Shown here in pieces: positions 26,070 through 34,875 of a DNA stretch of 64,000 bases (position 1 is its first letter; the number at the start of each line of letters is the position of its first letter). The stretch comes from Mycobacterium simulans (GTDB lineage: Bacteria > Actinomycetota > Actinomycetes > Mycobacteriales > Mycobacteriaceae). The translations under genes were made by a program, and so were the position numbers. The notes beneath the pieces were generated by a model. It had not been told where the DNA came from. It worked only from the letters and a program-made list of their open reading frames with translations, and did not search any database. Where the stretch lies: positions 222,126-286,125 of the forward strand of contig NZ_OCVX01000004.1 in the NCBI RefSeq assembly GCF_900232995.1, in the 5' to 3' direction.

Positions 26070-26950
26070 TTTTGACCCCGCGGCTCCGCGTCCGGACCGA
26101 AAGTGTCTGCGCGCGAACGGCTTTCGATGACGTCGCGGGCCAGCTCGGCGATCTTGCTCTCCGGCACGTCAACCGCGCCGTCCGCGTCGATGGTGACCGC
26201 CGTGGGATAGATGCCGCGGACCAGATCCGGGCCGCCGGTGGCGGAGTCGTCGTCGGCGGCGTCGTAGAGCGCTTCCACGGCCACCCGCAACGCGGAATCG
26301 GCATCGGTGACTTGCGAGTACAACTTCTTCATCGACGACTTGGCGAAGATCGACCCCGACCCCACCGCCTGGTAGCCCTCTTCCTCGATGTTCCAGCCGC
26401 CGGCGGCGTCGAATGAGACGATGCGGCCCGCGGACTCCGGATCGGATGCTTGGATGTCGTAGCCTGCCAGCAGCGGCAGGGCCACCAGCCCTTGCATCGC
26501 GGCGGCCAGGTTGCCACGCACCATGATCGCCAGCCGGTTGACCTTGCCGGCAAACGTAAGCGGCACACCTTCGAGCTTCTCGTAGTGCTCGAGTTCAACC
26601 GCATATAGACGGGCGAACTCGACGGCGATCGCGGCGGTGCCCGCGATGCCGGTAGCGGTGTAGTCGTCGGTGATGTACACCTTGCGCACATCGCGCCCGG
26701 CGATCATGTTGCCCTGCGTGGAGCGCCGGTCGCCGGCGATGACGACACCACCGGGGTACTTGAGCGCAAGGATGGTGGTGCCATGCGGCAGCTGGGGACC
26801 GGCGCCGCCGGATTGCGCTCCCCCGCTGATGCTTGCCGGCAGCAATTCCGGCGCCTGACGGCGAAGCAAGTCGGCGAACGACGACAGGTCTACGGCGGGT
26901 GTTCCGGAAAGTGATTGAGTGGTCAGGCGGTCAGAGAACGGCCAGTTCAC
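26066..26950 (-). CDS. prcB: PrcB, 20S proteasome beta subunit (Thr protease)
   Basis: 294 residues from GTG 26950 (GTGA overlap with the pup stop). A propeptide of 57 residues ends LPHG; autocleavage before Thr58 (TTILALKYPGGVVIAGDRR) exposes the catalytic N-terminal threonine. The family Asp and Lys sit in GDRRSTQGNMIAGRDVRKVY. Beta subunits form the two inner rings that degrade pupylated proteins delivered by Mpa. Order pup-prcB-prcA with overlapping starts and stops indicates tight co-translation. Confidence 0.96.
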   Translation of the reverse strand: MNWPFSDRLTTQSLSGTPAVDLSSFADLLRRQAPELLPASISGGAQSGGAGPQLPHGTTILALKYPGGVVIAGDRRSTQGNMIAGRDVRKVYITDDYTATGIAGTAAIAVEFARLYAVELEHYEKLEGVPLTFAGKVNRLAIMVRGNLAAAMQGLVALPLLAGYDIQASDPESAGRIVSFDAAGGWNIEEEGYQAVGSGSIFAKSSMKKLYSQVTDADSALRVAVEALYDAADDDSATGGPDLVRGIYPTAVTIDADGAVDVPESKIAELARDVIESRSRADTFGPDAEPRGQK

Positions 26951-27141
26951 TGTCCGCCCTTTTGGACATATGCGCGAACGAAGTCCTCAGCGTTTTCCTC
27001 GAGAACATCGTCAATTTCGTCGAGCAGGTCGTCAGTTTCCTCGGTCAGCTTCTCGCGACGCTCCTGGCCCGCAGCGGTGCTGGCGACGACGTCCTCATCA
27101 TCGCCGCCGCCACCGCCACGTTTGGTCTGCTCCTGAGCCAT
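26947..27141 (-). CDS. pup: Pup, prokaryotic ubiquitin-like protein
   Basis: 64 residues from ATG 27141 (MAQEQTKRGGGGGDDED); the in-frame ATG at 27162 would add seven residues not seen in the family. Intrinsically disordered, with the coiled-coil-forming Mpa-binding segment ERREKLTEETDDLLDEIDDV and the C-terminal ENAEDFVRAYVQKGGQ. The terminal Gln must be deamidated by Dop before PafA can ligate it. First gene of the pup-prcB-prcA unit, downstream of dop. Confidence 0.97.
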   Translation of the reverse strand: MAQEQTKRGGGGGDDEDVVASTAAGQERREKLTEETDDLLDEIDDVLEENAEDFVRAYVQKGGQ

Positions 27142-27274
27142 CGCCGCCTCCTGCTTCGTCATGGCCTGTTTACAGGCCGCGGGTTGCGTGCCACACGCCC
27201 GCTGGTCTTTCTCTAACAGTACCGGTCAACACCGACGCATCTTGGCTTAAGCTCGATTGTCCGGCTCTCCCCCT

Positions 27275-27307
27275 CGCCGCTGCGCGGCTGGGAGGTGCCC
27301 CCACCTC
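27275..27307. repeat. double hairpin between dop and pup
   Basis: Two adjacent inverted repeats: gccgc-tgc-gcggc (27276-27288) and gaggtg-cccc-cacctc (27292-27307). They sit in the 204-base gap after dop and before pup. They could act as a terminator or attenuator between the two genes, or be an interspersed mycobacterial repeat; there is no T-tract. Confidence 0.4.
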
Positions 27308-27345
27308 AGGCCGTGCCGGCCTGCACCGTCGCCGGACTGCCGGCC

Positions 27346-28842
27346 TCAGCTGGTCAGTTGTTCCACCAGTTCCACCGCGCTGTCCACCGAATCCAATAGC
27401 GCTCCGACGTGTGCCTTACTGCCGCGCAGCGGCTCGAGCGTCGGGATGCGAACCAGCGAATCACCGCCCAGGTCGAAGATCACCGAGTCCCAACTGGCCG
27501 CGGCGATATCGGCACCGAAGCGGCGCAGGCATTCGCCGCGGAAATATGCACGCGTATCCGTCGGCGGGTTGTCCACCGCCTGCAACACCTGGTGTTCGGT
27601 GACCAGACGCTTCATCGAGCCCCGTGCCACCAGGCGGTTGTACAGGCCCTTATCCAGCCGGACGTCGGAATACTGCAGGTCGACGAGGTGCAGCCGGGGA
27701 GCCGACCAGCTCAGGTTCTCCCGGTGCCGGAAACCCTCGAGCAATCGCAGCTTGGCCGGCCAATCCAGCAGCTCGGCGCAGTCCATCGGGTCGCGCTCCA
27801 GCTTGTCGAGCACGTCTGCCCAGGTTTGCACGATGTCGGCTGCGCGGGGATCGGGGTCTCGGCTGTCGACCAACTTGGCCACCCGGTCCAGGTAGATCCG
27901 TTGCAGCGCAAGGCCGGTCAGCTCGCGACCGTCGGCAAGGGCCACGGTTGCCCGCAGCGACGGGTCGCGGCTGATCGCGTGGACAGCGTGCACGGGCCGG
28001 GCCAGCGCCAGATCGGTCAGGTCGATGCCTTCTTCGATCAGGTCCAGCGCTAACGCCGTGGTACCCAGCTTCAGGTAGGTCGACGTTTCCGCAAGGTTGG
28101 CGTCGCCGATGATGACGTGCAGCCTGCGGTACCTATCGGCGTCGGCATGCGGTTCGTCGCGGGTGTTGATGATCCCGCGTTTCAACGTTGTCTCCAGCCC
28201 TACCTCGACCTCGATGTAGTCGGAGCGTTGGGACAGCTGGAAGCCCGGCTCGTCACCGGCGGGCCCGATGCCGACCCGGCCGGAACCGGTCACCACCTGC
28301 CGAGACACCAGGAACGGCGTCAGCCCGGCGATGATCGCCGAAAACGGCGTCTGCCGCGACATCAGGTAGTTCTCATGTGACCCGTAGGACGCCCCTTTGC
28401 CGTCGACGTTGTTCTTGTACAACTGCAGCTTCGCGGCCCCGGGCACGCTGGCGACGTGTCGGGCGGCCGCCTCCATCACGCGTTCGCCGGCTTTGTCCCA
28501 GATCACCGCGTCGAGCGGGTCGGTGCACTCGGGCGCGGAGTATTCCGGGTGAGCGTGATCGACGTAGAGCCGCGCCCCGTTGGTGAGGATCATGTTGGCC
28601 GCGCCGACCTCGTCGGCGTCGACGACCGGCGGCGGGCCGGCCGAGCGGCTCAGGTCAAAGCCCCGGGCATCCCGCAGCGGCGATTCCACCTCATAGTCCC
28701 AGCGGGTGCGTTTGGCGCGCTGAATGCCGGCGGCGGCGGCGTAGGCAAGCACCGCCTGCGTCGAGGTGAGGATCGGGTTGGCGGTCGGGGCCGACGGCGA
28801 TGAGATCCCGTACTCGACCTCCGTTCCGATAATCCGTTGCAT
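27346..28842 (-). CDS. dop: Dop, Pup deamidase/depupylase
   Basis: 498 residues from ATG 28842 (MQRIIGTEVEYGISSPSAP). PafA homologue: metal and ATP site IGTEVEYG, catalytic Asp in ARLYVDHAHPEYSAPEC, NNVDGKGASYGSHENYL, NTRDEPHADADRYRRLHV. The Dop-specific loop (about 41-78, RAKRTRWDYEVESPLRDARG) is intact. It converts the Pup C-terminal Gln to Glu and removes Pup from substrates. M. tuberculosis annotations that are longer carry an N-terminal extension; the MQRIIG start agrees with the fold. Confidence 0.95.
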   Translation of the reverse strand: MQRIIGTEVEYGISSPSAPTANPILTSTQAVLAYAAAAGIQRAKRTRWDYEVESPLRDARGFDLSRSAGPPPVVDADEVGAANMILTNGARLYVDHAHPEYSAPECTDPLDAVIWDKAGERVMEAAARHVASVPGAAKLQLYKNNVDGKGASYGSHENYLMSRQTPFSAIIAGLTPFLVSRQVVTGSGRVGIGPAGDEPGFQLSQRSDYIEVEVGLETTLKRGIINTRDEPHADADRYRRLHVIIGDANLAETSTYLKLGTTALALDLIEEGIDLTDLALARPVHAVHAISRDPSLRATVALADGRELTGLALQRIYLDRVAKLVDSRDPDPRAADIVQTWADVLDKLERDPMDCAELLDWPAKLRLLEGFRHRENLSWSAPRLHLVDLQYSDVRLDKGLYNRLVARGSMKRLVTEHQVLQAVDNPPTDTRAYFRGECLRRFGADIAAASWDSVIFDLGGDSLVRIPTLEPLRGSKAHVGALLDSVDSAVELVEQLTS

Positions 28843-28982
28843 GGCGTAAGCCTAGGCCGATCGACGATGCGGGCCCGGTGGGGCCCGAGGTGGGGCGGCC
28901 AAGGGCAAAGCGACATCGACTGTGTGCTGTCGGCATTGAGCGTGCTTGTAGAGCGGAACGCGGTGCGGATCATCGCCCTAGC

Positions 28983-29020
28983 CGCACACTCAACGCCGTC
29001 AACGCACACTCAACGCCGTC
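28983..29020. repeat. 20-base tandem duplication in the dop / Rv2113-like intergenic region
   Basis: Two perfect 18-base copies of cgcacactcaacgccgtc separated by two bases, located between the divergent starts of dop and the membrane protein gene. Could hold a duplicated regulator site or be a neutral duplication. Confidence 0.7.
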
Positions 29021-29070
29021 CAAGTCAGACCAGCAACAAGAAGGGTTGACCGCCACTAGGGTGATCCGCG

Positions 29071-30255
29071 ATGAACGTTTCCCTGCGCCGCGCGCTGGCA
29101 TCCCCGGACTCGCCGCGTGCCGCGGCTGAAGCCTGGTTCCTCCAGCGCGGCTTGCCGTCGGTGCTCACCAGGCGGGCCCGATGGCGACGGCTGTGGCCAC
29201 GATCGGCGCCCATGCTGGCAGCGTACGCAACGGTGCACTGTTGGGCCTTGCCAGTCCTGCTGATCACCCACGGCGACGAAGTCGTCATCGATGGAGCGCC
29301 CACACCCCGACAGTGGGCGCTACTGGCACTAGTCGCCGCCGCTCCGGCCCTGATCACGTTTGTCGGTTGGCTGGTGTCCCGGCTATCCGACAACCGGAAG
29401 CGTTCGGTTGCCGCGACCATTGCGGTCAGCATTGTGGCAATCATCGTCATTGTCCAAACGTCGATATCTCGCCTGCCCGACGCGGCCTTCGCCGCCGTCC
29501 TGGTGCTCCTCCTGACGGCAAGCGGGATCGGGTCGGTGGCCGGATGGTCGGTGCGCATGATGGTCTCGCACATTGCGTGCATTGGCACCCTCGCAGTCCG
29601 GGCCCTACCGGTTGTTCTGCTGACCACTTTGGTGTTCTTCAACGGCAACGTCTGGCTTATGTCCGCAACGATTAGCGGAGAGCGTCTGACGCTCGCGATG
29701 GTCTTTCTAATGAGCATCGCCGCCGCTTTCGTCGTCTCTGCCACCGTGGAGCGGGTCCGGCCGATGCTGCGGTCACCCGCAGCGGTGCCCACAGACTGCG
29801 AAGAGCTGGCCAACACCCCGTTTGAGGCGATCCCCGATCCGCTCAGCAGCCCACCCCTGACCAGGGTGGAGCGCGTCAATGTTGTCTTTGTGCTCGCCGC
29901 GTCACAGCTCGCGCAGATCCTGGTGGTCGCAGCACTCACCACCGCGATATACGTGATTCTCGGGCTGATCGTGCTTACCCCAGCGCTGCTGAAGGAATGG
30001 GCCCACACCGGATCCAGCAGCTCGACCGTGTTAGGCCTGACGGTTCCGGTACCAGATTCCCTGATACATCTGTGTCTTTTCCTGGGCGCATTGACCTTCA
30101 TGTACATCAGTGCCCGCGCAGCTGGTGATGCCGATTACCGTTCAACCTTCGTCGACCCACTGATCCACGATCTGCACGCCACGCTGACCGCCCGCAACCG
30201 CTACCGCGGCAACCTCGCTACGAGCAGTGTTGACGCCGGTAACGTGAGTGATTAA
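29071..30255 (+). CDS. integral membrane protein, Rv2113-like
   Basis: 394 residues from ATG 29071. At least seven hydrophobic segments: around 50-65 (LAAYATVHCWALPVLLI), 78-98, 110-128 (VAATIAVSIVAIIVIVQ), 138-152, 165-190, 205-225, 275-310 and 330-350. The cytoplasmic N-terminus is basic (TRRARWRRLWPR). No transporter or enzyme signature is visible to me. Same place and size as Rv2113 (397 residues). Its stop overlaps the next start, so it is coupled to the Rv2114-like gene. Divergent from dop. Confidence 0.82.
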   Translation: MNVSLRRALASPDSPRAAAEAWFLQRGLPSVLTRRARWRRLWPRSAPMLAAYATVHCWALPVLLITHGDEVVIDGAPTPRQWALLALVAAAPALITFVGWLVSRLSDNRKRSVAATIAVSIVAIIVIVQTSISRLPDAAFAAVLVLLLTASGIGSVAGWSVRMMVSHIACIGTLAVRALPVVLLTTLVFFNGNVWLMSATISGERLTLAMVFLMSIAAAFVVSATVERVRPMLRSPAAVPTDCEELANTPFEAIPDPLSSPPLTRVERVNVVFVLAASQLAQILVVAALTTAIYVILGLIVLTPALLKEWAHTGSSSSTVLGLTVPVPDSLIHLCLFLGALTFMYISARAAGDADYRSTFVDPLIHDLHATLTARNRYRGNLATSSVDAGNVSD

Positions 30256-30898
30256 CTTCACCCTGGTGCAGGCCGAACATGTGCGCAACGAGGTATCCGA
30301 CCTATCCGGGAAGCGCTACGGCGAAGTCCTTCTCGTAACTCCGGGTGAGGCCGGTCCCCAGGCCACCGTCTACAACAGTTTTCCGCTCAACGAATGTCCG
30401 GCCGACCTGTGGTCCGCGCTCGACGCCCAGGCCCTCGCGACCGAACACGGTGCGGCCACGGCGCTGCTCAACGGTCCGCGCTACTGGCTGATGAACTCCA
30501 TTGAGAAAACCCCGCAGGGCCCACCGGTGACCAAGACCTTCGGTGGCATCGAGATGCTGCAGCAGGCCACGGTCTTGCTGTCATCGATGAACCCCGCCCC
30601 CTATACACCCAATCAAGTAAGCCGCCACACCGTGTTCGTCTTCAACGCCGGGGAAGAGGTTTACGAACTCCAGGACCCTAAGGGACGGCGCTGGGTCATG
30701 CAGACCTGGAGCCAGGTGGTCGACCCCAACCTGGCGCGTGCCGACCTACGCAAGCTGGCCGACCGGCTCAAGCTGCCGGACGGGTGGTCCTACCATGTGC
30801 GCGTACTGCCCAGCGAGCTGAGGATCGACACCACGACCCGCGCTGCCCAAGTGCTTCAGGACGACCTGACCAACAGCTATTCGCTGGTGAGCGCCTAG
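30248..30898 (+). CDS. conserved protein, Rv2114-like, function unknown
   Basis: 216 residues from GTG 30248 (INFTLVQAEHVRNEVSD), overlapping the upstream membrane gene by eight bases. Compact soluble protein: LLNGPRYWLMNSIEKTPQ, VSRHTVFVFNAGEEVYELQD, RRWVMQTWSQVVDPNLARAD, KLPDGWSYHVRVLPSELRID. No metal or nucleotide-binding motif. Aromatic beta strands followed by a terminal helix suggest a cupin-like or lipocalin-like fold, but this is only an impression. Rv2114 has about 207 residues in the same position. Confidence 0.78.
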   Translation: MINFTLVQAEHVRNEVSDLSGKRYGEVLLVTPGEAGPQATVYNSFPLNECPADLWSALDAQALATEHGAATALLNGPRYWLMNSIEKTPQGPPVTKTFGGIEMLQQATVLLSSMNPAPYTPNQVSRHTVFVFNAGEEVYELQDPKGRRWVMQTWSQVVDPNLARADLRKLADRLKLPDGWSYHVRVLPSELRIDTTTRAAQVLQDDLTNSYSLVSA

Positions 30899-30906
30899 CC
30901 CCAGCG

Positions 30907-32697
30907 TCAGCGGTTCGCGATCCAACTCCGGTGACGTATCGCAGCCTTTCGCGCAGCTTTGGCCAGTGCCTTATCCGGCAGATGCCGGCCCAGCGTGTCA
31001 AGCACGACCGCGGTCTCGGGCGCGGTATGCCGCCACATGTTTTCCAGCAGCTGAAGCGGTTCGGACAGACCAGCGAAGAAGCTGCATAGTCCTTCCGGGT
31101 TAGCCACATCGCCCGCGAGCACATCAACAAGCACCGCGACGTCGACGAAGCTGGCCAGGGTCTCGGGATCCGCGCATCCTCGCTGTATCAACCACAGCGC
31201 GGCGTGGCCGGCGACCGGGGTGTCCAACAGCTGACGAACCAACGGTTCGGCTACTTCGATGTCAAACTCATGCAGCGCAAGAAAGCCCATCATTCGACTG
31301 GCGGAGCTCGAAGCCGCGACGATTGCCTCGGCAAGCATCTGCACCCGCTCGACGGCCGGACGGTCCGCCTGCCAGTTTGCTACGAGCGGCGCATGGCTCG
31401 TGTCGCCAACCAAAAGCATCGCTTCAATCAAGGCGGTGCCGTCCCCGTCGCACACATCGCCGAGGCGTCGCAGCACATATCCAGCCTCGTCGAGGTGGTC
31501 CGGCAGAACATGGCGGCCAAAACCCGTGAGTGCGACGGTGCCGCCAGTCCAATAGCTGCGGCCGTACCTTTGCGGCAGCTCGACGCGGTCGGTCCAGCGC
31601 ACCACCCCGGCCTCCTCGAGGACTTCGAAGATTCGGCCGATGTCGCGCTGGGTGAATTCGTCGAGATTTTCCTTCCATTCCGGTATGTGCGGGGCGATCT
31701 GACGCGCTACCACCGATTGCGACCACTCGAGGAAGGACTCGAAAGGCAGCTCGGCGCCTACGGCGAGCAGCGGAGCCAGCCAATGCACGATTCCGTTGTC
31801 GAGCAACTGATGCATTTCGTCGAGGAACCAGATCCGGCCTGAGTAGAGCGACTCCAACGGACCCACATCGACGATCGCTGCGAAAAGGGCCTCAGCCCGG
31901 GCAACGGTCGGGCGGGCGGCCCACGCTTTTACCGGCGTTAAACGACGTTGGTACACCTGGACGGCGCCGGCCTCTTTGGCGATGTCCAGGATCAGGTTCA
32001 ACCACGGCAGGTTCGCCGTGGACGCGGTGCGCCATGTCTTGTCGCCGATTTGGGGATCCATCTCGTCGCCGGTGTCGAGCAGCTCAAGCAGCGCACGACC
32101 GTCGGCCAACTTGAGGTTTCCCTTGTCGGTCAGCCGCTTGCCATCGGCACCCAGATAGTCGCGCAGGGCATCGAGCTTCGCCAGCAGCGGCGCCGCGCAG
32201 GCGGCGGCCTCCACGTCGGCCCCCCGCGCGGGGACGTAGACGAACGGCAATTCGCACGGCTGCGATGCCTCCATCGGGTCGGAGTCGTCTTCACCCGGAG
32301 TGGGGCTGCCCAACTCTTCGCGCACAGTCGGGACGAGATCGGCGGCCAGCCTCCTCAGCCGGTTGGCGCGTTCGACACCGCCGACGAGACGTCCGGTGGC
32401 TGCCATGAAGTCCACGTAGACTCCGACTGCGTTGCACAGATAACTGGCGCCCTCGGCATGGCCCTTGAACCGGCGCGGACACCACTCCAGCAAAAACTCC
32501 GTGACGTCACTGGGACCAAATTCGTCAAGAGCACCGTTCGAATCGTGATACCGCCAATCCAGCAAGATCTCGATGTCGGTTGCCAGTGCCGCCCGTTCCC
32601 GCTCCGGGCCATCCAACCAGTGGTCGAGTTCGTCGAGCAACGCGTCACGGGTGTCGTAGAACGCGTCATCGTCGCCGGGATCAATACGGAGCCGCAC
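30907..32697 (-). CDS. 596-residue protein of unknown function downstream of mpa
   Basis: From GTG 32697 (RLRIDPGDDDAFYD); the frame continues 100 codons further, but that part is the shadow of the mpa 3' end (Ser/Pro/Arg-rich). N-terminal about 1-130 is helical and acidic (ALLDELDHWLDGPERER, LEWCPRRFKGHAEGASYL). A middle region has a PLLAKLDALRDYLGADGKRL module and a winged-helix-like stretch (DIGRIFEVLEEAGVVRW about 390). The C-terminal 200 residues form HEAT-like helix pairs (FASFVDV-type repeats, LSEPLQLLENMWRHTAPETA). Ends WIANR. It starts 34 bases after mpa on the same strand and could be co-transcribed. I recall no gene at this spot in M. tuberculosis. The N-terminal layout resembles uncharacterised actinobacterial proteins; no function assigned. 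Confidence 0.72.
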   Translation of the reverse strand: MRLRIDPGDDDAFYDTRDALLDELDHWLDGPERERAALATDIEILLDWRYHDSNGALDEFGPSDVTEFLLEWCPRRFKGHAEGASYLCNAVGVYVDFMAATGRLVGGVERANRLRRLAADLVPTVREELGSPTPGEDDSDPMEASQPCELPFVYVPARGADVEAAACAAPLLAKLDALRDYLGADGKRLTDKGNLKLADGRALLELLDTGDEMDPQIGDKTWRTASTANLPWLNLILDIAKEAGAVQVYQRRLTPVKAWAARPTVARAEALFAAIVDVGPLESLYSGRIWFLDEMHQLLDNGIVHWLAPLLAVGAELPFESFLEWSQSVVARQIAPHIPEWKENLDEFTQRDIGRIFEVLEEAGVVRWTDRVELPQRYGRSYWTGGTVALTGFGRHVLPDHLDEAGYVLRRLGDVCDGDGTALIEAMLLVGDTSHAPLVANWQADRPAVERVQMLAEAIVAASSSASRMMGFLALHEFDIEVAEPLVRQLLDTPVAGHAALWLIQRGCADPETLASFVDVAVLVDVLAGDVANPEGLCSFFAGLSEPLQLLENMWRHTAPETAVVLDTLGRHLPDKALAKAARKAAIRHRSWIANR

Positions 32698-32731
32698 CGG
32701 TGCGACGTTAGTCGGATTGATCGACGAATGC

Positions 32732-34561
32732 TTACAGGTACTGGCCGAGGTTCGACTCGGTGTCGATGGCCCGCGAGGCGCTCGACGACTTGCCGGTGAC
32801 CAAGGTCCGGATGTAGACGATCCGCTCACCCTTCTTGCCCGAAATCCGCGCCCAGTCATCGGGATTCGTAGTGTTGGGCAGGTCCTCGTTCTCGGCGAAC
32901 TCGTCGACGATCGAGTCGAGCAGGTGCTGAATGCGCAGACCCGGCTGGCCGGTCTCCAATACGGACTTGATGGCGTTCTTCTTTGCCCGGTCGACAACGT
33001 TCTGGATCATCGCCCCGGAGTTGAAGTCCTTGAAGTACATGACTTCCTTGTCACCGTTGGCGTAGGTGACCTCGAGGAATCGGTTGTCGTCGATCTCGGC
33101 GTACATCCGATCGACGACCTTTTCGATCATCGCCTTGATGCACGCCGTGCGGTCGCCGTCGAACTCGGCGAGGTCGTCGGCATGCACCGGCAGCGACTCG
33201 GTGAGGTACTTCGAGTAGATGTCCATTGCCGCCTCGGCATCCGGGCGCTCGATCTTGATCTTCACGTCGAGGCGTCCCGGCCGCAGGATGGCGGGATCGA
33301 TCATGTCTTCACGGTTGGAGGCGCCGATCACGATGACGTTCTCCAGCCCCTCCACCCCGTCGATCTCACTGAGCAACTGGGGGACGACGGTTGTCTCGAC
33401 GTCCGAGGAGACACCGGTACCGCGGGTGCGGAAGATCGAGTCCATCTCGTCGAAGAACACGATCACGGGTGTGCCTTCCGACGCCTTTTCCCGCGCGCGC
33501 TGGAAGATCAGCCGGATGTGACGCTCGGTCTCGCCGACGAACTTGTTGAGCAGCTCGGGGCCTTTGATGTTGAGGAAGTACGACTTCGCCTCACGGGCGT
33601 CGTCGCCGCGGACCTCGGCCATCTTCTTGGCCAATGAGTTGGCCACCGCCTTTGCGATCAACGTCTTCCCACAGCCGGGTGGGCCGTAGAGCAACACACC
33701 CTTGGGCGGGCGCAAGGCGTACTCGCGGTAGAGCTCTTTGTGCAGGAACGGCAACTCGACGGCGTCGCGAATCTGCTCGATCTGGCGTGTCAGGCCGCCG
33801 ATGTCCTGGTAGCTGACATCCGGGACCTCTTCGAGCACCAGGTCTTCGACCTCGGCCTTGGGAATGCGCTCGAAGGCGTAGCCGGCTTTGGTGTCCACCA
33901 GCAACGAGTCGCCGGGGCGCAGCTTGCGGGGCCGGGTGTCGTCATTGAGGGCGTCCGCGTGGCCGTCCGGAAGGTCCTCGGCGACCAGCGGCTCGGCCAG
34001 CCAGACGATGCGTTCCTCATCGGCGTGGCCGACGACCAGCGCACGGTGACCATCGGCCAGAACCTCACGCAACGTCGATATCTCGCCCACGGATTCGAAT
34101 GTGCCGGCCTCCACCACGGTCAGGGCTTCATTGAGCCGGACCGTTTGGCCCTTCTTGAGGGACCTGGCGTCGATGTTGGGTGAGCACGTCAGGCGCATCT
34201 TGCGACCCGAGGTGAACACGTCCACCGTTTCGTCGTCGTGGGCGGACAGCAAGACCCCGTAACCGCTAGGCGGCTGCCCCAGTCGGTCAACTTCCTCGCG
34301 GAGCGCGAGCAGTTGTTGACGGGCTTCTTTAAGAGTTTCCATTAATTTGGAATTGCGGGCCGCGAGTGAGTCGATACGGGCTTCGAGTTGATGCACATCC
34401 CGAACAGAGCGCGTCGAGCTCTGCTGTCCAACCGCGTGCTCAAGTTGCTCGCGCAGAACTGTGGCTTCGCGCCGCAGCTGTTCCAACTCGGCGGCATCTT
34501 CGCTGGACAGGGGAATATCGCGAGGGGTCTTAAAGGCGTCAGAACGCTCTGAGTCACCCAT
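32732..34561 (-). CDS. mpa: Mpa, proteasomal AAA+ ATPase
   Basis: 609 residues from ATG 34561, identical in length to M. tuberculosis Mpa. N-terminal coiled coil about 20-95 (ELEQLRREATVLREQLEHAV) binds Pup. Tandem OB folds follow (about 100-240), then the AAA domain: Walker A GPPGCGKT, Walker B VIVFFDEMDSIF, sensor GASNREDMIDPAILRPGRLD. The C-terminal end NLGQYL carries the penultimate-Tyr motif that docks into PrcA pockets. Hexameric unfoldase that threads pupylated proteins into the 20S core. Unlinked by strand from lppK to its right. Confidence 0.97.
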   Translation of the reverse strand: MGDSERSDAFKTPRDIPLSSEDAAELEQLRREATVLREQLEHAVGQQSSTRSVRDVHQLEARIDSLAARNSKLMETLKEARQQLLALREEVDRLGQPPSGYGVLLSAHDDETVDVFTSGRKMRLTCSPNIDARSLKKGQTVRLNEALTVVEAGTFESVGEISTLREVLADGHRALVVGHADEERIVWLAEPLVAEDLPDGHADALNDDTRPRKLRPGDSLLVDTKAGYAFERIPKAEVEDLVLEEVPDVSYQDIGGLTRQIEQIRDAVELPFLHKELYREYALRPPKGVLLYGPPGCGKTLIAKAVANSLAKKMAEVRGDDAREAKSYFLNIKGPELLNKFVGETERHIRLIFQRAREKASEGTPVIVFFDEMDSIFRTRGTGVSSDVETTVVPQLLSEIDGVEGLENVIVIGASNREDMIDPAILRPGRLDVKIKIERPDAEAAMDIYSKYLTESLPVHADDLAEFDGDRTACIKAMIEKVVDRMYAEIDDNRFLEVTYANGDKEVMYFKDFNSGAMIQNVVDRAKKNAIKSVLETGQPGLRIQHLLDSIVDEFAENEDLPNTTNPDDWARISGKKGERIVYIRTLVTGKSSSASRAIDTESNLGQYL

Positions 34562-34727
34562 GTTGCGCTCCTTTCCCGCACCAGGAATGGCGTGGCGGAT
34601 ACATCAACGCTACCGGCGATCGGCGATTGATGTGTGGAGTCACATGCCCTCGAATGGCCTTGAAAAGTAACAACTTGTTTCGCACTGGTAACCTCTGCTT
34701 CGACTCGGGCCGATCGAAAGAACCTCG

Positions 34728-34756
34728 GAAGGACCTTGAAAGGACCTTGAAAGGAT
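34728..34756 (+). repeat. triplicated Shine-Dalgarno-like unit
   Basis: AAGGA occurs three times at 11-base spacing (34729, 34740, 34751) within repeats of aaggaccttg. The last lies five bases before GTG 34761. Unusual local duplication of a ribosome binding site. Confidence 0.75.
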
Positions 34757-34760
34757 CACT

Positions 34761-34859
34761 GTGACTGCGAAATCCCTAGCCACAGGCGTCGCAGCCGCCG
34801 CGGGGATCGGCGCCGCAGCCGCCGGTGTGACTTTCGTTTCTTTCGTCAGCCGCCGATAG
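34761..34859 (+). CDS. 32-codon orphan signal-peptide ORF, MTB12-like
   Basis: GTG 34761 is preceded by the triplicated AAGGA. It encodes [18 protein letters not shown], then [13 protein letters not shown], then TAG. This is a Sec-type signal peptide (Lys, long Ala/Gly hydrophobic core) very like the start of the low-molecular-weight antigen MTB12 ([20 protein letters not shown]). LppK, which begins 16 bases downstream in another frame, belongs to the same protein family as MTB12. It may be a leader peptide, a remnant of a longer secreted form, or an unannotated short gene. Expression unproven. Confidence 0.45.
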   Translation: [32 protein letters not shown]

Positions 34860-34875
34860 CCGAGACTGCCTCTGG

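Noticed and set aside
32698..32997. N-terminal 100-codon extension of the unknown gene downstream of mpa.
   Set aside because: It overlaps the mpa 3' end and has shadow-frame composition (Ser/Pro/Arg/Thr); GTG 32697 is the better start.
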